DNA of 64,000 nucleotides, taken from Microbacterium timonense (lineage in GTDB: Bacteria; Actinomycetota; Actinomycetes; Actinomycetales; Microbacteriaceae). Shown in pieces: positions 8,375-17,184 of this stretch; the stretch's first letter is position 1; every line of letters begins with the position of its first letter. Where the stretch lies: contig NZ_OLMV01000001.1 in assembly GCF_900292075.1 (NCBI RefSeq), positions 682,001 through 746,000 of the forward strand, read 5' to 3'. Position numbers and translations under genes: made by a program. Under the pieces are notes generated by a model. That model was not told where the DNA came from. It saw only the letters and a program-made list of their open reading frames with translations, and did not search any database.

Positions 8375-9046
8375 TCAGTCGGTGGTGCCCGCGTCTCGCG
8401 GAGGCTCGTCGCGATCGGCGTGGACGTCGCCCTCAGCCCCACCGGTGTCGTCGGGCAGCTCCTCGAAGAGCCCCGCGGGCGGGGTGACGATGACGCGGCC
8501 CGCCGCGATGTCGACCTCCGGCACGATCGCCTTCACGAAGGGCACGAGCACCTCTTCGTCGCGGACCTTGACGATGAGGAGGTCCTGGGCGGGCAGGTGG
8601 TCGACGCGCGCGACCTTGCCGATGGACTCACCGTCGCGCACGACGTCGAGGCCGACGAGCTGGTGGTCGTACCACGCGTCCTCCTCCGACGAGGCCTGCT
8701 CCTCCTCGTCGACCCAGAGGATCGCCCGGAGGAGTTCTTCGGCCGCGGAGCGGTCGTCGACGCCGTCGAAGAATGCGACGGGGTGGCTGTTCATCCACTT
8801 GAACTCGCGCACGGTGAGGCGCTTGCCGTGCCACGGGGACGATTCCGGTACCTGCAGCGTGAACGTGGCACCGGGCACGAACCGCCCATCGGGATCGTCG
8901 GTGTACAGCTCGAGCTTGATCGCGCCCTTCAGTCCGTGCGCCTTGACGAGACGTCCGACACGCAGCTGCGTCTTGCCCGAGGGCGGGGCGGCGTTGACGG
9001 GCTTGCGCGCGTCTGCGCCCGAACCCGAGGGTGTTTTGCCTGCCAC
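8375..9046 (-). CDS. rimM: Ribosome maturation factor RimM
   Basis: 223 aa. RimM binds S19 in the 30S head and assists late 16S rRNA processing. After a poorly conserved 27-residue N-terminus comes the RimM domain (VGRLVKAHGLKGAIKLE), then the PRC-barrel (DAWYDHQLVGLDVV to LLIVKVRDEEVLVPFVKAIVPEVD). The last ~25 residues are acidic and variable. It follows khpA by 1 nt on the same strand, so it is translated in the rpsP-khpA-rimM operon. Its normal downstream partner trmD is missing from this spot. Confidence 0.95.
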   Translation of the reverse strand: MAGKTPSGSGADARKPVNAAPPSGKTQLRVGRLVKAHGLKGAIKLELYTDDPDGRFVPGATFTLQVPESSPWHGKRLTVREFKWMNSHPVAFFDGVDDRSAAEELLRAILWVDEEEQASSEEDAWYDHQLVGLDVVRDGESIGKVARVDHLPAQDLLIVKVRDEEVLVPFVKAIVPEVDIAAGRVIVTPPAGLFEELPDDTGGAEGDVHADRDEPPRDAGTTD

Positions 9047-9047
9047 C

Positions 9048-9278
9048 TCAGTCGTCCGCGACGTCGACGCGCACGCGGCGTCCGTCAGCGAGGGCCGAGA
9101 TGAGGGTACGCAGGGCTTTGGCCGTGCGGCCGCCGCGCCCGATCACGCGACCCCGGTCTTCGGGGTGGACGTGCACCTCGAGCACGTCGCCGCGGGGCGA
9201 CGTGGACGAGTCGATGCGGACATCGTCCGGGTGATCGACGATCCCCTTGACGACGTGTTCGAGCGCGGCGGCGAGCAA
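9048..9278 (-). CDS. khpA: KH-domain RNA-binding protein KhpA
   Basis: 76 aa, a single type II KH domain with the GRVIGRGG loop at residues 43-50 that contacts single-stranded RNA. KhpA usually pairs with KhpB/Jag to bind many transcripts. In Firmicutes this affects cell division; its role in actinobacteria is less clear. It lies between rpsP (4-nt gap) and rimM (1-nt gap), the standard position for this gene. Length is typical. Confidence 0.93.
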   Translation of the reverse strand: MLAAALEHVVKGIVDHPDDVRIDSSTSPRGDVLEVHVHPEDRGRVIGRGGRTAKALRTLISALADGRRVRVDVADD

Positions 9279-9282
9279 CGGA

Positions 9283-9714
9283 TTACTCGGCGGAGTCGGC
9301 GGCCTCGTCGGCCGTGTCGGTCGCCTCGTCGGCGGGAGCCTCGACGGGCTCCTCAGCCTTCTTCTCTGCCTTCGGCTTGATGACCGACTTCTTCGAGGTG
9401 TCGGCCTCGAACGCGGTCTTGCCCTCGGGCGTCTTCACGGTCGAGACCGCGTTCTTGTCGCCCTTGAACTGGCCCCAGTCGCCGGTCAGCTTGAGCAGCG
9501 CGAGCACCTGCTCGGTCGGCTGCGCACCGACGGACAGCCAGTACTGCGCACGCTCCGAGTCGACCTCGATGAACGAGGGCTGCTCGGTGGGGTGGTACTT
9601 GCCGATCTCCTCGATGACACGGCCGTCGCGCTTGGTGCGCGAGTCGGCCACGACGATGCGGTAGTAGGGCGCACGGATCTTGCCGAGGCGCTTGAGACGG
9701 ATCTTGACAGCCAC
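9283..9714 (-). CDS. rpsP: 30S ribosomal protein S16
   Basis: 143 aa, starting at GTG 9714 with AGGAGA 4 nt upstream. The conserved S16 N-terminus (M)[21 protein letters not shown] begins exactly there, so the longer upstream frame is rejected. The core S16 fold ends near residue 80. The remaining ~60 residues are an Ala/Glu/Lys/Thr-rich tail ([15 protein letters not shown]...) typical of actinobacterial S16 proteins. First gene of the rpsP-khpA-rimM operon. Confidence 0.96.
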   Translation of the reverse strand: MAVKIRLKRLGKIRAPYYRIVVADSRTKRDGRVIEEIGKYHPTEQPSFIEVDSERAQYWLSVGAQPTEQVLALLKLTGDWGQFKGDKNAVSTVKTPEGKTAFEADTSKKSVIKPKAEKKAEEPVEAPADEATDTADEAADSAE

Positions 9715-9809
9715 GATTCTCCTGAATGTGTGGAAAGTGATTGAACCGATCGCCTGGAGCGTGGGGTGCACACCCGGCGGAAGCTCTGAAGGGAGGATCG
9801 CCGCGCTGG

Positions 9810-9846
9810 ATAGAGGGTCGAGCGGGTGATCCAGCCCTCTATTCTG
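9810..9846 (-). promoter_or_regulatory. rpsP operon promoter and leader hairpin
   Basis: On the minus strand, CAGAAT (9841-9846) preceded by TGG forms an extended -10-like element. Immediately downstream, an 8-bp inverted repeat ATAGAGGG/CCCTCTAT (9810-9817/9835-9842) could fold in the roughly 120-nt leader. An S16 autoregulatory site is possible but unproven. Confidence 0.35.
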
Positions 9847-9944
9847 CCAGAACGCAGGAGCACCCGCGAACACCCCGCCCACCAGATGACAACGCGTGCC
9901 GTGAACAACGCGGAGCCGACGACTGCACATGCCAGACTGTGCGC

Positions 9945-11108
9945 ATGACGGTGCCCTTCGCGACATCCACCCGTTCCTCCGTCGGGCTCGAGTGGGAGCT
10001 GATGCTCGCCGACCGCGACACCGGGGACCTGGTGCCGCGCGCTCCCGAGCTGCTGTCGAGCCTCGAGGAGGAGTCGACGCTCGAGCGGTACTCGGTGACC
10101 GGAGAGCTGCTGACCAACACCGTGGAGGTCACCAGCGGGATCGGCGCAACCGTGGCGGCGGCCGTCGACGACATCGCCGACGCGATCGCACAGGTGCGCA
10201 CCTACACCGATCCGCACGGCGTCGACCTGCTGTGCGCGGGAAGTCACCCGTTCGCGCAGTGGTACGACCAGAGCGTCACCGACAAGACGCGCTACCACAA
10301 GCTCATCGAGCGAACCCAGTGGTGGGGACGCAACATGATGATCTGGGGCATCCACGTCCACGTCGGAGTGGATGACGTCAACAAGGTCTTCCCCATCATC
10401 AACGCTCTGGCCGTCTACCTGCCGCACCTGCAGGCGCTGTCGGCGTCGAGCCCGTTCTGGGCGGGTGAGCGCACCGGCTACGCGTCCAATCGCGCTCTGG
10501 TGTTCCAGCAGCTTCCGACGGCGGGACTGCCGTGGCCGCTGCACGACTGGGGCGAGTTCGAGGGCTACCTCGACGACATGGTCCGCACCGGGGTGATGGA
10601 GGATGCCACGGAGGTGCGGTGGGACATCCGCCCCGCCCCGCGCTGGGGAACGATCGAGGTGCGAGCCTGCGACGGGATGTCGACCCTCCCCGAGCTCGCC
10701 GCCGTCGCCGCACTGGTGCAGGTGCTCGTGGAGCATTTCTCGCGCCGTCTGGATGAGGGGCTCCCCCTCGAGACCATCCAGCCGTGGTTCATCCGCGAGA
10801 ACAAGTGGCGCGCCGCCCGGTACGGGCTGGACGCCCGGGTCATCGTGGATCATGCGGGCACGCAACGACTGGTGACCGAGCACCTGCGTGAGACCCTCGA
10901 CGAGGTCGCCGACATCGCTGTCGAGCTCAAGTGCGTGCGGGAGCTGGCGGGCATCGATGCGATCCTCAGCGGGGGCGCGAGCTACGCACGCCAGCTCGCG
11001 GTGGCCGACGCGGCCGACGGAGACCTCCGCGAGGTCGTCCGCCACCTGGTGGGCGAGTTCCGCTCGGGGCCCACACTCCGGGAGCACCTGGCGAGCTTCC
11101 GCCCCTGA
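9945..11108 (+). CDS. ybdK: YbdK-type carboxylate-amine ligase (glutamate-cysteine ligase 2 family)
   Basis: 387 aa. The family is the ATP-grasp-like GCS2/YbdK group, able to form gamma-glutamylcysteine-like bonds in vitro, with true substrates often unknown. Visible motifs are [12 protein letters not shown] near the N-terminus (metal and ATP site), the central [14 protein letters not shown] and the C-terminal [16 protein letters not shown]. Start ATG 9945 is chosen because the conserved VGLEWE follows 13 residues later and CAGACT lies exactly 6 nt before it, suggesting a leaderless message. It is a lone gene, divergent from rpsP. Because actinobacteria use mycothiol rather than glutathione, a glutathione role should not be assumed. 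Confidence 0.85.
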   Translation: MTVPFATSTRSSVGLEWELMLADRDTGDLVPRAPELLSSLEEESTLERYSVTGELLTNTVEVTSGIGATVAAAVDDIADAIAQVRTYTDPHGVDLLCAGSHPFAQWYDQSVTDKTRYHKLIERTQWWGRNMMIWGIHVHVGVDDVNKVFPIINALAVYLPHLQALSASSPFWAGERTGYASNRALVFQQLPTAGLPWPLHDWGEFEGYLDDMVRTGVMEDATEVRWDIRPAPRWGTIEVRACDGMSTLPELAAVAALVQVLVEHFSRRLDEGLPLETIQPWFIRENKWRAARYGLDARVIVDHAGTQRLVTEHLRETLDEVADIAVELKCVRELAGIDAILSGGASYARQLAVADAADGDLREVVRHLVGEFRSGPTLREHLASFRP

Positions 11109-11165
11109 CGCGCGGCGCGCCGGCGCGCAGGAAGGCGACGATGCCGCAGCATTCTGCCGCTGATG

Positions 11166-12725
11166 TCAGCCGCGGCCGAGCATCTTCTGCAGCTCGGCGA
11201 GGTCAGCCTCGCTCGGGGCGCCCTTCGCTCCCCCGAGCCCGAATCCCGACCCCGTCGGTACCTGCGCGGCCTGAGCGGCCAGTCCCGCATTCTCGGCGGC
11301 CCGCTTGGCCGGGTTGCCCGACCGCGAGCCCTTGGACTTCTGCTGCTTTCCGCGCTTGGACGACGCGCCCGGCTTGCCGGCGCCGGGAATCGGCCCCATG
11401 CCCGGGATGTTCGGCACGCCGCCGCGGGCGACGGTCTTCATCATCTTCGCGGCCTGCTCGAACCGCTGCACGAGCTGGTTGACATCGGTGACGGTCATTC
11501 CCGACCCGCGCGCGATGCGCAGGCGCCGCGAGCCGTTGAGAAGCTTGGTGTTGCGCCGTTCCGCGGGCGTCATCGAGCGGATGATCGCCTCCGTGCGGTC
11601 GATCTCCCGCTCGTCGAAGTCGTCGAGCTGCTGCTTCATCGACCCCATGCCGGGAAGCATCCCGAGCATCTTCTTCATCGAGCCCATCTTGCGCATCTGC
11701 TGCATCTGCTCGAGGAAGTCCTCGAGCGTGAACTGCTCGCTCGCGAGCTTCTCGGCGACCTTCAGCGCCTCGGCCTCGTCGAAGGCCTGCTGCGCCTGCT
11801 CGATGAGGGTGAGGATGTCACCCAGGTCGAGGATGCGCGACGCCATGCGGTCCGGGTGGAACGCCTCGAGGTCGTCCAGCCCCTCGCCGGTCGACGCGAA
11901 GATGATCGGGCGGCCGGTCACCGAGGCCACCGAGAGCGCTGCGCCGCCTCGCGCATCGCCGTCGAGCTTGGAGAGCACGACACCGGTGAAGTCGACGCCC
12001 TCCTGGAAGGCCTTGGCCGTGTTGACGGCATCCTGTCCGATCATCGCGTCGATGACGAACAGCACCTCGTCGGGATCCGTCGCCGTGCGGATGTCGGCGG
12101 CCTGCTTCATCAGCTCGGCGTCGACGCCGAGGCGCCCCGCGGTGTCGATGATGACGATGTCGTGCTGCTGGCGCCGGGCGACCTCGACGCCGTCTCGGGC
12201 GACCTTCACAGGGTCGCCCACGCCGTTGCCCGGCTCGGGCGCGTAGATGGCGGCGCCCGCGCGCTCCGCGACCACCTGCAGCTGGTTGACGGCGTTGGGG
12301 CGCTGCAGATCGGCGGCGATGAGGAGCGGCGTGTGGCCGTCCTTCTCGAGCATCTTGGCGAGCTTTCCGGCGAACGTGGTCTTACCGGATCCCTGCAGAC
12401 CCGCGAGCATGATCACGGTCGGCGGGTTCTTGGCGAACTGCAGCCGGCGCTGTTGACCACCGAGGATCGCGACGAGCTCCTCGTTGACGATCTGGACGAC
12501 CTGCTGGGCAGGGTTCAGCGCGCGATTCACCTCGTCGCCGAGCGCGCGCTCGCGCACCTTCGCGGTGAAGTCCTTGACCACCGGCAGCGCCACGTCGGCG
12601 TCCAGGAGCGCGCGACGGATCTCGCGGACGGTCCCGTCGACGTCCGCCGGGCTGAGCTTGCCCTTGGTGCGGAGGTTGCGGAAGGTCTCGGTGAGCCGGT
12701 CGGAGAGAGTGCCGAAAGTCGCCAT
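11166..12725 (-). CDS. ffh: Signal recognition particle GTPase Ffh
   Basis: 519 aa. Ffh binds 4.5S RNA and signal sequences emerging from the ribosome and hands them to FtsY. N domain about 1-90; G domain with P-loop GLQGSGKTT near residue 105, DTAGR and [10 protein letters not shown]; methionine-rich M domain from about 300 ([21 protein letters not shown]). The C-terminal ~90 residues carry a basic linker ([16 protein letters not shown]) and end [18 protein letters not shown] hexamer 9 nt upstream of the ATG suggests a very short leader. The receptor gene ftsY lies 3.6 kb away on the same strand. Confidence 0.96.
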   Translation of the reverse strand: MATFGTLSDRLTETFRNLRTKGKLSPADVDGTVREIRRALLDADVALPVVKDFTAKVRERALGDEVNRALNPAQQVVQIVNEELVAILGGQQRRLQFAKNPPTVIMLAGLQGSGKTTFAGKLAKMLEKDGHTPLLIAADLQRPNAVNQLQVVAERAGAAIYAPEPGNGVGDPVKVARDGVEVARRQQHDIVIIDTAGRLGVDAELMKQAADIRTATDPDEVLFVIDAMIGQDAVNTAKAFQEGVDFTGVVLSKLDGDARGGAALSVASVTGRPIIFASTGEGLDDLEAFHPDRMASRILDLGDILTLIEQAQQAFDEAEALKVAEKLASEQFTLEDFLEQMQQMRKMGSMKKMLGMLPGMGSMKQQLDDFDEREIDRTEAIIRSMTPAERRNTKLLNGSRRLRIARGSGMTVTDVNQLVQRFEQAAKMMKTVARGGVPNIPGMGPIPGAGKPGASSKRGKQQKSKGSRSGNPAKRAAENAGLAAQAAQVPTGSGFGLGGAKGAPSEADLAELQKMLGRG

Positions 12726-12806
12726 GATGCCCCGATTCTACGCGTGATCCACGCACGCGCCCGGCTGCGGGCCCCCGTCGGCGATGCGCTCCCGCCGGGT
12801 CCCGGC

Positions 12807-13865
12807 TCAGTCCTGGTCGGGTGCGTCCGGTCCGAGCTCCTGGAACAGCGTCAGCTGCAGAGCGGCGGGACCCCGCAGGCGGGCGTTGAGCGATCGCCAG
12901 GGGGTCTGGCGCACGGATGCCTCGACCGCCGCGCCGCCGGCGGCCAGGCGCGCCTGCGCGGCGGCGGTGTCGTCGACCTCGAGCGCGATCCTGATGCGGT
13001 CGCTCGGGGCGTCGCCGTCGGTCTCGACGCGGTCGATGAAGGCGACCTGTGCCGGGTTGGAGAGCTCGAGCGTGGCACGCCCGGCCTCCAGGATGGCCAC
13101 GCGTGCGCCGCCCTCGGCTTCATACGCCTCGGACTGCGGCATCCCCACGACGTCGCGGTAGAACGCGAGTGCCTGCTCGAAGTCCGCGGCCTCGGCGACC
13201 ACGCGGAGCTGACGCACTTCGCCCACGGGGGAGGTGCGCACCGCCGCGGCAGCGTCGGCCGCTCGTGTCAGGAACCGGGTCAACGAGGTTCGCCCGGCTC
13301 CGTCATGGGCCCACGCCTCGATCGCCGCGAGCACAGCGCCGCCCCACGCCGCACCCGCCACCTCAGCGCGCAGTCGATCGGCGCCGCCGCGCACCAGGCG
13401 TGCCGCGACCGCACGAGCCACACGCGAGCGCCGCACCGCGGCATCCCGTTCCAGCTCGGCTTCCAGCCCCATGGCCGCGGCGTTGACGATGCCGAGGGCG
13501 AGGCTGTCCGGCGCGAAGTCGTCCGCCACGGCGAGTACGGCCGCACGCACAGCCGGGAGGGCAGGCGCCGTCCAGCCGGCGCTTTCGGCCGCGGCGGCGC
13601 CGCCCGCGATCGCAGGCTGGGGTGCTGTCCCGGTGGCCAGGCGCCGCTCGAGTTCTGCCAGCCGTTCGTCCAGTCCCGCCCACAGGACGTCGGACTTCGA
13701 CGTGAAGTAGTTGAAGAAGCTCGATCGACTCACCCCGGCGCGACGGGCGATGTCGACGATGGAGGTCTGCTCGTACCCCTGCTCGAGGAACAGCTCGCAC
13801 GCGGCCTCGGCGATCGTCTCGCGCGATGTCGCCTTGGGTCTTCCTGCTCGCGGCTCCACGGACAT
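12807..13865 (-). CDS. TetR regulator fused to a C-terminal VOC/glyoxalase domain
   Basis: 352 aa. Residues 1-60 are a classical TetR helix-turn-helix ([39 protein letters not shown], split over the HTH). Residues about 60-215 look like a TetR ligand domain. Residues about 220-352 form a vicinal-oxygen-chelate (glyoxalase/bleomycin resistance) domain ([55 protein letters not shown]). Ligand choice is unknown. The VOC half may bind a small molecule rather than act as an enzyme. It is divergent from lipB with a palindrome between them. Confidence 0.82.
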   Translation of the reverse strand: MSVEPRAGRPKATSRETIAEAACELFLEQGYEQTSIVDIARRAGVSRSSFFNYFTSKSDVLWAGLDERLAELERRLATGTAPQPAIAGGAAAAESAGWTAPALPAVRAAVLAVADDFAPDSLALGIVNAAAMGLEAELERDAAVRRSRVARAVAARLVRGGADRLRAEVAGAAWGGAVLAAIEAWAHDGAGRTSLTRFLTRAADAAAAVRTSPVGEVRQLRVVAEAADFEQALAFYRDVVGMPQSEAYEAEGGARVAILEAGRATLELSNPAQVAFIDRVETDGDAPSDRIRIALEVDDTAAAQARLAAGGAAVEASVRQTPWRSLNARLRGPAALQLTLFQELGPDAPDQD

Positions 13866-13917
13866 GCCCCCACCCTATGGCTGCCGGCCGAGCGCGCGCT
13901 CGCGGCCGGACGGATGT

Positions 13918-13940
13918 ATTGTTGGACGCGATCCATCAAT
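13918..13940. promoter_or_regulatory. Candidate TetR operator between the VOC fusion gene and lipB
   Basis: ATTGTTGGA-N5-TCCATCAAT is a near-perfect dyad with one mismatch per 9-bp arm. It overlaps a possible lipB -35 (TTGGAC 13922-13927) whose -10 would be CATAAG at 13944-13949. Binding by the neighbouring TetR protein is inference from position. Confidence 0.55.
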
Positions 13941-13970
13941 CGCCATAAGCGTTCACCACGAAGGAGCGCG

Positions 13971-14609
13971 ATGCTCGACATCCAGACGGTCGGCCTCTCC
14001 CCCGACTACGTGCCGTACCTCGAGGGCTGGGAGCTGCAACGGCGCATCCACGCCGAGGTGGTCGCCGGTGAGCGCCCCGACACTCTGCTGCTGCTGGAGC
14101 ACGAGCCCGTCTACACCGCCGGCGCGCGCACGGCCCGTCACGAGCGTCCCACCGACGGCACGCCCGTCGTCGACGTGGACCGCGGCGGCAAGATCACCTG
14201 GCACGGGCCGGGCCAGCTCGTCGGCTATCCCATCGTGCGGCTGGCCGAACCGGTCGACGTCGTCGCCCACGTGCGCCGCCTCGAGCACCTGCTCATCGAG
14301 GTGCTGCGGCAGCACGGCGTCGACGGGTACCGGGTCGAAGGTCGCAGCGGGGTGTGGGTGCGACGACCCCTCGGTGAGGACAAGGTGGCGGCGATCGGCG
14401 TGCGCGTGCAGCGCGGGGTGACCATGCACGGCTTCGCGCTGAACTGCGACAACTCGCTGGCAGGCTTCCGCGGCATCATCCCCTGCGGCATCACGGATGC
14501 CGGAGTCACCACGGTCAGCGAGATCGTCGGCGACGATGTCTCCCCGGCCGACGTCATCGACAGCGTGAGCCGCGTCTTCGCGAGCGACTTCGCCGGGGTC
14601 GCGGTATGA
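13971..14609 (+). CDS. lipB: Lipoyl(octanoyl) transferase LipB
   Basis: 212 aa. LipB moves octanoate from acyl carrier protein to the lipoyl domains of 2-oxoacid dehydrogenases and GcvH. Conserved features are [16 protein letters not shown] (residues 72-87), K138 in EDKVAAIG and catalytic C172 in [13 protein letters not shown] 13971 follows AAGGAG. The stop overlaps the lipA start (ATGA), so lipB and lipA are coupled and supply both steps of lipoate synthesis. Confidence 0.96.
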   Translation: MLDIQTVGLSPDYVPYLEGWELQRRIHAEVVAGERPDTLLLLEHEPVYTAGARTARHERPTDGTPVVDVDRGGKITWHGPGQLVGYPIVRLAEPVDVVAHVRRLEHLLIEVLRQHGVDGYRVEGRSGVWVRRPLGEDKVAAIGVRVQRGVTMHGFALNCDNSLAGFRGIIPCGITDAGVTTVSEIVGDDVSPADVIDSVSRVFASDFAGVAV

Positions 14610-15637
14610 GCGCCTGCGGCACGCCGGGTGCGGCATCCGCCCCCGCCACGGGGCCCGAAGGTCGCAAGCTCCTGCGCCTGGAGGTGCGCAACGCCCAGAC
14701 GCCGATCGAGCGCAAGCCCGAGTGGATCAAGACCAAGGCGAAGATGGGCCCCGAGTATCAGGCGCTGCACACGCTGGTGAAGACGGAGGAGCTTCACACC
14801 GTCTGCCAGGAAGCCGGCTGCCCGAACATCTACGAGTGCTGGGAGGACCGCGAGGCGACGTTCCTCATCGGCGGCTCGCAATGCACCAGGCGCTGCGACT
14901 TCTGCCAGATCGACACCGGCAAGCCCGCCGCGTACGACACCGACGAACCGCGCCGCGTCGCGGAGAGCGTCGTCGCGATGAACCTGAGGTATGCGACCGT
15001 GACCGGAGTCGCCCGCGACGACCTCCCCGACGGCGGCGCATGGCTGCACGCCGAGACGGTCCGGCAGATCCATGCGATGAACCCGAACACGGGCGTCGAG
15101 ATCCTCGCCACCGACTTCAACGGCGACTCCGCGCTGCTCGGCGAGGTGTTCGACAGCCGGCCCGAGGTGTTCGCGCACAACGTCGAGACGGTCCCGCGCA
15201 TCTTCAAGCGGATCCGCCCGGCGTTCCGCTACGAGCGGTCGCTCGACGTCCTGACACAGGCACGCGACGCCGGCCTGATCACCAAGTCGAACCTCATCCT
15301 CGGCATGGGCGAGGAGCCCGAAGAGGTGGTGCAGGCCCTCCAGGACCTGCACGCGGCGGGCACCGACATCATCACCATCACCCAGTACCTGCGCCCGTCG
15401 CCGCGGCACCTGCCCGTCGCACGCTGGGTCAAGCCGGAGGAGTTCGTCGCGTTCAAGCAGGAGGCGGAGCGCATCGGCTTCCTCGGGGTGCTGGCCGGTC
15501 CGCTGGTGCGCTCGTCGTACCGGGCGGGGCGCCTCTGGGCGCAGTCGATGGTGTCGAAGGGGCGTCAGATCCCCACCCACCTCGCGCACATCGCGGAAGA
15601 CGTCCACGTGGAGCGCGGGTTCGCCCAGGCGGTATGA
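14606..15637 (+). CDS. lipA: Lipoyl synthase LipA
   Basis: 343 aa. A radical SAM enzyme that inserts two sulfurs into protein-bound octanoyl groups. The auxiliary [4Fe-4S] cluster ligands C67, C72 and C78 (CX4CX5C) and radical SAM ligands C93, C97 and C100 (CTRRCDFC) are all present. The C-terminal RSSYR serine that ligates the auxiliary cluster is seen as VRSSYRAG. The first ~25 residues are a variable extension. It overlaps lipB by 4 nt. Confidence 0.97.
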   Translation: MSACGTPGAASAPATGPEGRKLLRLEVRNAQTPIERKPEWIKTKAKMGPEYQALHTLVKTEELHTVCQEAGCPNIYECWEDREATFLIGGSQCTRRCDFCQIDTGKPAAYDTDEPRRVAESVVAMNLRYATVTGVARDDLPDGGAWLHAETVRQIHAMNPNTGVEILATDFNGDSALLGEVFDSRPEVFAHNVETVPRIFKRIRPAFRYERSLDVLTQARDAGLITKSNLILGMGEEPEEVVQALQDLHAAGTDIITITQYLRPSPRHLPVARWVKPEEFVAFKQEAERIGFLGVLAGPLVRSSYRAGRLWAQSMVSKGRQIPTHLAHIAEDVHVERGFAQAV

Positions 15638-15650
15638 CGGCCGTTCAGGG

Positions 15651-15695
15651 GTCACGACACGCCGCATCCGCGATGGCGATGCCGCGTGTCGTGAC
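15651..15695. terminator. Bidirectional hairpin between lipA and the DUF2004-like gene
   Basis: 18-bp arms (15651-15668 and 15678-15695) with a single mismatch and a 9-nt loop lie between two convergent genes. There is no T-run. It probably terminates both strands. Confidence 0.6.
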
Positions 15696-15725
15696 ACCCG
15701 AACGCGCCCAGGGCGGCGGCAGAGG

Positions 15726-16226
15726 CTAGTCGGCGCTCGTCACCGACAGCACCGCGCCGTCCGAGTCGAGGTTGACCAGCAGCACGTCGTCGGTGGCATC
15801 CGGGTCCAGCGCGTACTCGAGGACGGCGAACGGGTCGCTGCCGCCGTGCTCGTCAGCGAGGATCGTCATGCTCATCAGCTGCAGGGAGCGGATGACGTCG
15901 ATGTGGACGTCACCGGAGATGTCGACCAGCGCGTCCTCCAGCGACTCGCCCAGTGCCTCCTGCTGCTGGAGGATGTACTCGGTGACCTCGCTGGTGCGGT
16001 CGTTCAACTCGCTCACCATCGCGTTGCGGGCGCTGCGGTCGATGTCTTCGAGCGAGGAGATGAGAGCTGCGGCGACGTCGAGCGCGGCCTCGGACACGTC
16101 GTCCTGATCCGGTGCGGTCAGATCCACCGTGACGGACTGGTCGCCCAGCTCGACGTTCTCCGACCAGAAGATCGATCCGTCAGGCCCCGATTCCAGGAGT
16201 CCGAAATAGTCGTGCTCGATCGCCAT
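15726..16226 (-). CDS. Hypothetical acidic protein, DUF2004-like
   Basis: 166 aa from ATG 16226; an in-frame TTG at 16244 is a weaker alternative. It is rich in Asp/Glu (DLTAPDQDDVSEAALDVAAAL) with no signal peptide or membrane segment. The N-terminus HDYFGLLE and overall layout resemble DUF2004 proteins of unknown function, from memory. It is a single gene, convergent with lipA and 71 nt downstream of ftsY on the same strand, so it might be read through from ftsY. No catalytic motif is evident. Confidence 0.7.
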   Translation of the reverse strand: MAIEHDYFGLLESGPDGSIFWSENVELGDQSVTVDLTAPDQDDVSEAALDVAAALISSLEDIDRSARNAMVSELNDRTSEVTEYILQQQEALGESLEDALVDISGDVHIDVIRSLQLMSMTILADEHGGSDPFAVLEYALDPDATDDVLLVNLDSDGAVLSVTSAD

Positions 16227-16296
16227 GTCCCCATGAAACCGCAACGCGAGGTCCGGCGATAGTCCGAAGCTGGCGTGGCGGCGATCCCGCCCGGAT

Positions 16297-17169
16297 TCAG
16301 TCGACCAGGGATGCCGCGAAGACGTGCGGCGTGAAGCCCGTGAGGTCGCCGATGCCCTCGCCCTGACCCAGCAGCTTCACCGGAATCCCGGTGCGCTCCT
16401 GCACGGCCAGCACGAACCCGCCCCGGGCTGAGCCGTCCAGCTTGGTGATGACCAGGCCGGTCACACCGGCGTGCTCGAGGAACGCCTGCGCCTGCATGAC
16501 GCCGTTCTGCCCGGTGGTCGCATCCAGCACCAGCAGCACCTCGCTGATCGGCGCCTGCTTCTCGATGACACGGCGGATCTTGCTCAGCTCATCCATGAGA
16601 CCGCCCTTCGTGTGCAGGCGGCCGGCGGTGTCCACCAGCACGATCTCGGTGCCGGTCTGCTTGGCGTACTCGATCGTCTGGAAGGCGACGGATGCCGGAT
16701 CCTGGCCTTCCTGCTGCGGCCGCACGATCGCGGCGCCGCCGCGCTCGGCCCAGGTGGCGAGCTGATCGACGGCGGCCGCCCGGAAGGTGTCGGCCGCGCC
16801 GACGACGACGGAACGGCCGTACCGCTGGAGGAACTTCGCGAACTTGCCGATCGTGGTGGTCTTCCCCACACCGTTGACGCCCACCACGAGCACGACGGCC
16901 GGGCGCTCGGTCAGCCGCAGCGTGGTGTCGAACTTCGCGAAGTGCTCCTCGAGGGTCTCCTTGAGCATGCGCTGCAGATCGCGCGGGTCGGTCGTGCGGT
17001 AGCGATCGACCTTCTCGCGCAGCTCGTCGACGATCCGTTCCGTGATGTCGGGGCCGAAGTCCGCCGTCAGCAGCGCGGTCTCGAGGTCGTCCCACGTGTT
17101 CTCGTCGATCGTGGGTTTGACGAACATGCCGCGCAGCGCACGGCCGAGCGACCAGGAGCTCTCTGCCAT
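16297..17169 (-). CDS. ftsY: Signal recognition particle receptor FtsY
   Basis: 290 aa. FtsY docks SRP-ribosome complexes at the membrane through a GTPase heterodimer with Ffh. It is the short form without a long acidic A domain: the N domain starts almost at residue 1. G-domain motifs are GVNGVGKTTT, DTFRAAA, DTAGRLHTKGGLM and TKLDGSARGG. The gene is 15 nt after smc. It also has TAGGCT exactly 6 nt before its ATG, so it may additionally be made from a leaderless transcript. Confidence 0.97.
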   Translation of the reverse strand: MAESSWSLGRALRGMFVKPTIDENTWDDLETALLTADFGPDITERIVDELREKVDRYRTTDPRDLQRMLKETLEEHFAKFDTTLRLTERPAVVLVVGVNGVGKTTTIGKFAKFLQRYGRSVVVGAADTFRAAAVDQLATWAERGGAAIVRPQQEGQDPASVAFQTIEYAKQTGTEIVLVDTAGRLHTKGGLMDELSKIRRVIEKQAPISEVLLVLDATTGQNGVMQAQAFLEHAGVTGLVITKLDGSARGGFVLAVQERTGIPVKLLGQGEGIGDLTGFTPHVFAASLVD

Positions 17170-17175
17170 TCCTCC

Positions 17176-17181
17176 AGCCTA
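17176..17181 (-). promoter_or_regulatory. ftsY -10 hexamer (leaderless)
   Basis: TAGGCT sits 6 nt before the ftsY ATG in the short smc-ftsY gap. The intervening GGAGGA could alternatively act as a ribosome binding site at short spacing. Confidence 0.4.
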
Positions 17182-17184
17182 GGG

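Noticed and set aside
9717..9966. N-terminal extension of S16
   Set aside because: The conserved S16 start is at GTG 9714 with AGGAGA; upstream sequence is leader and promoter.
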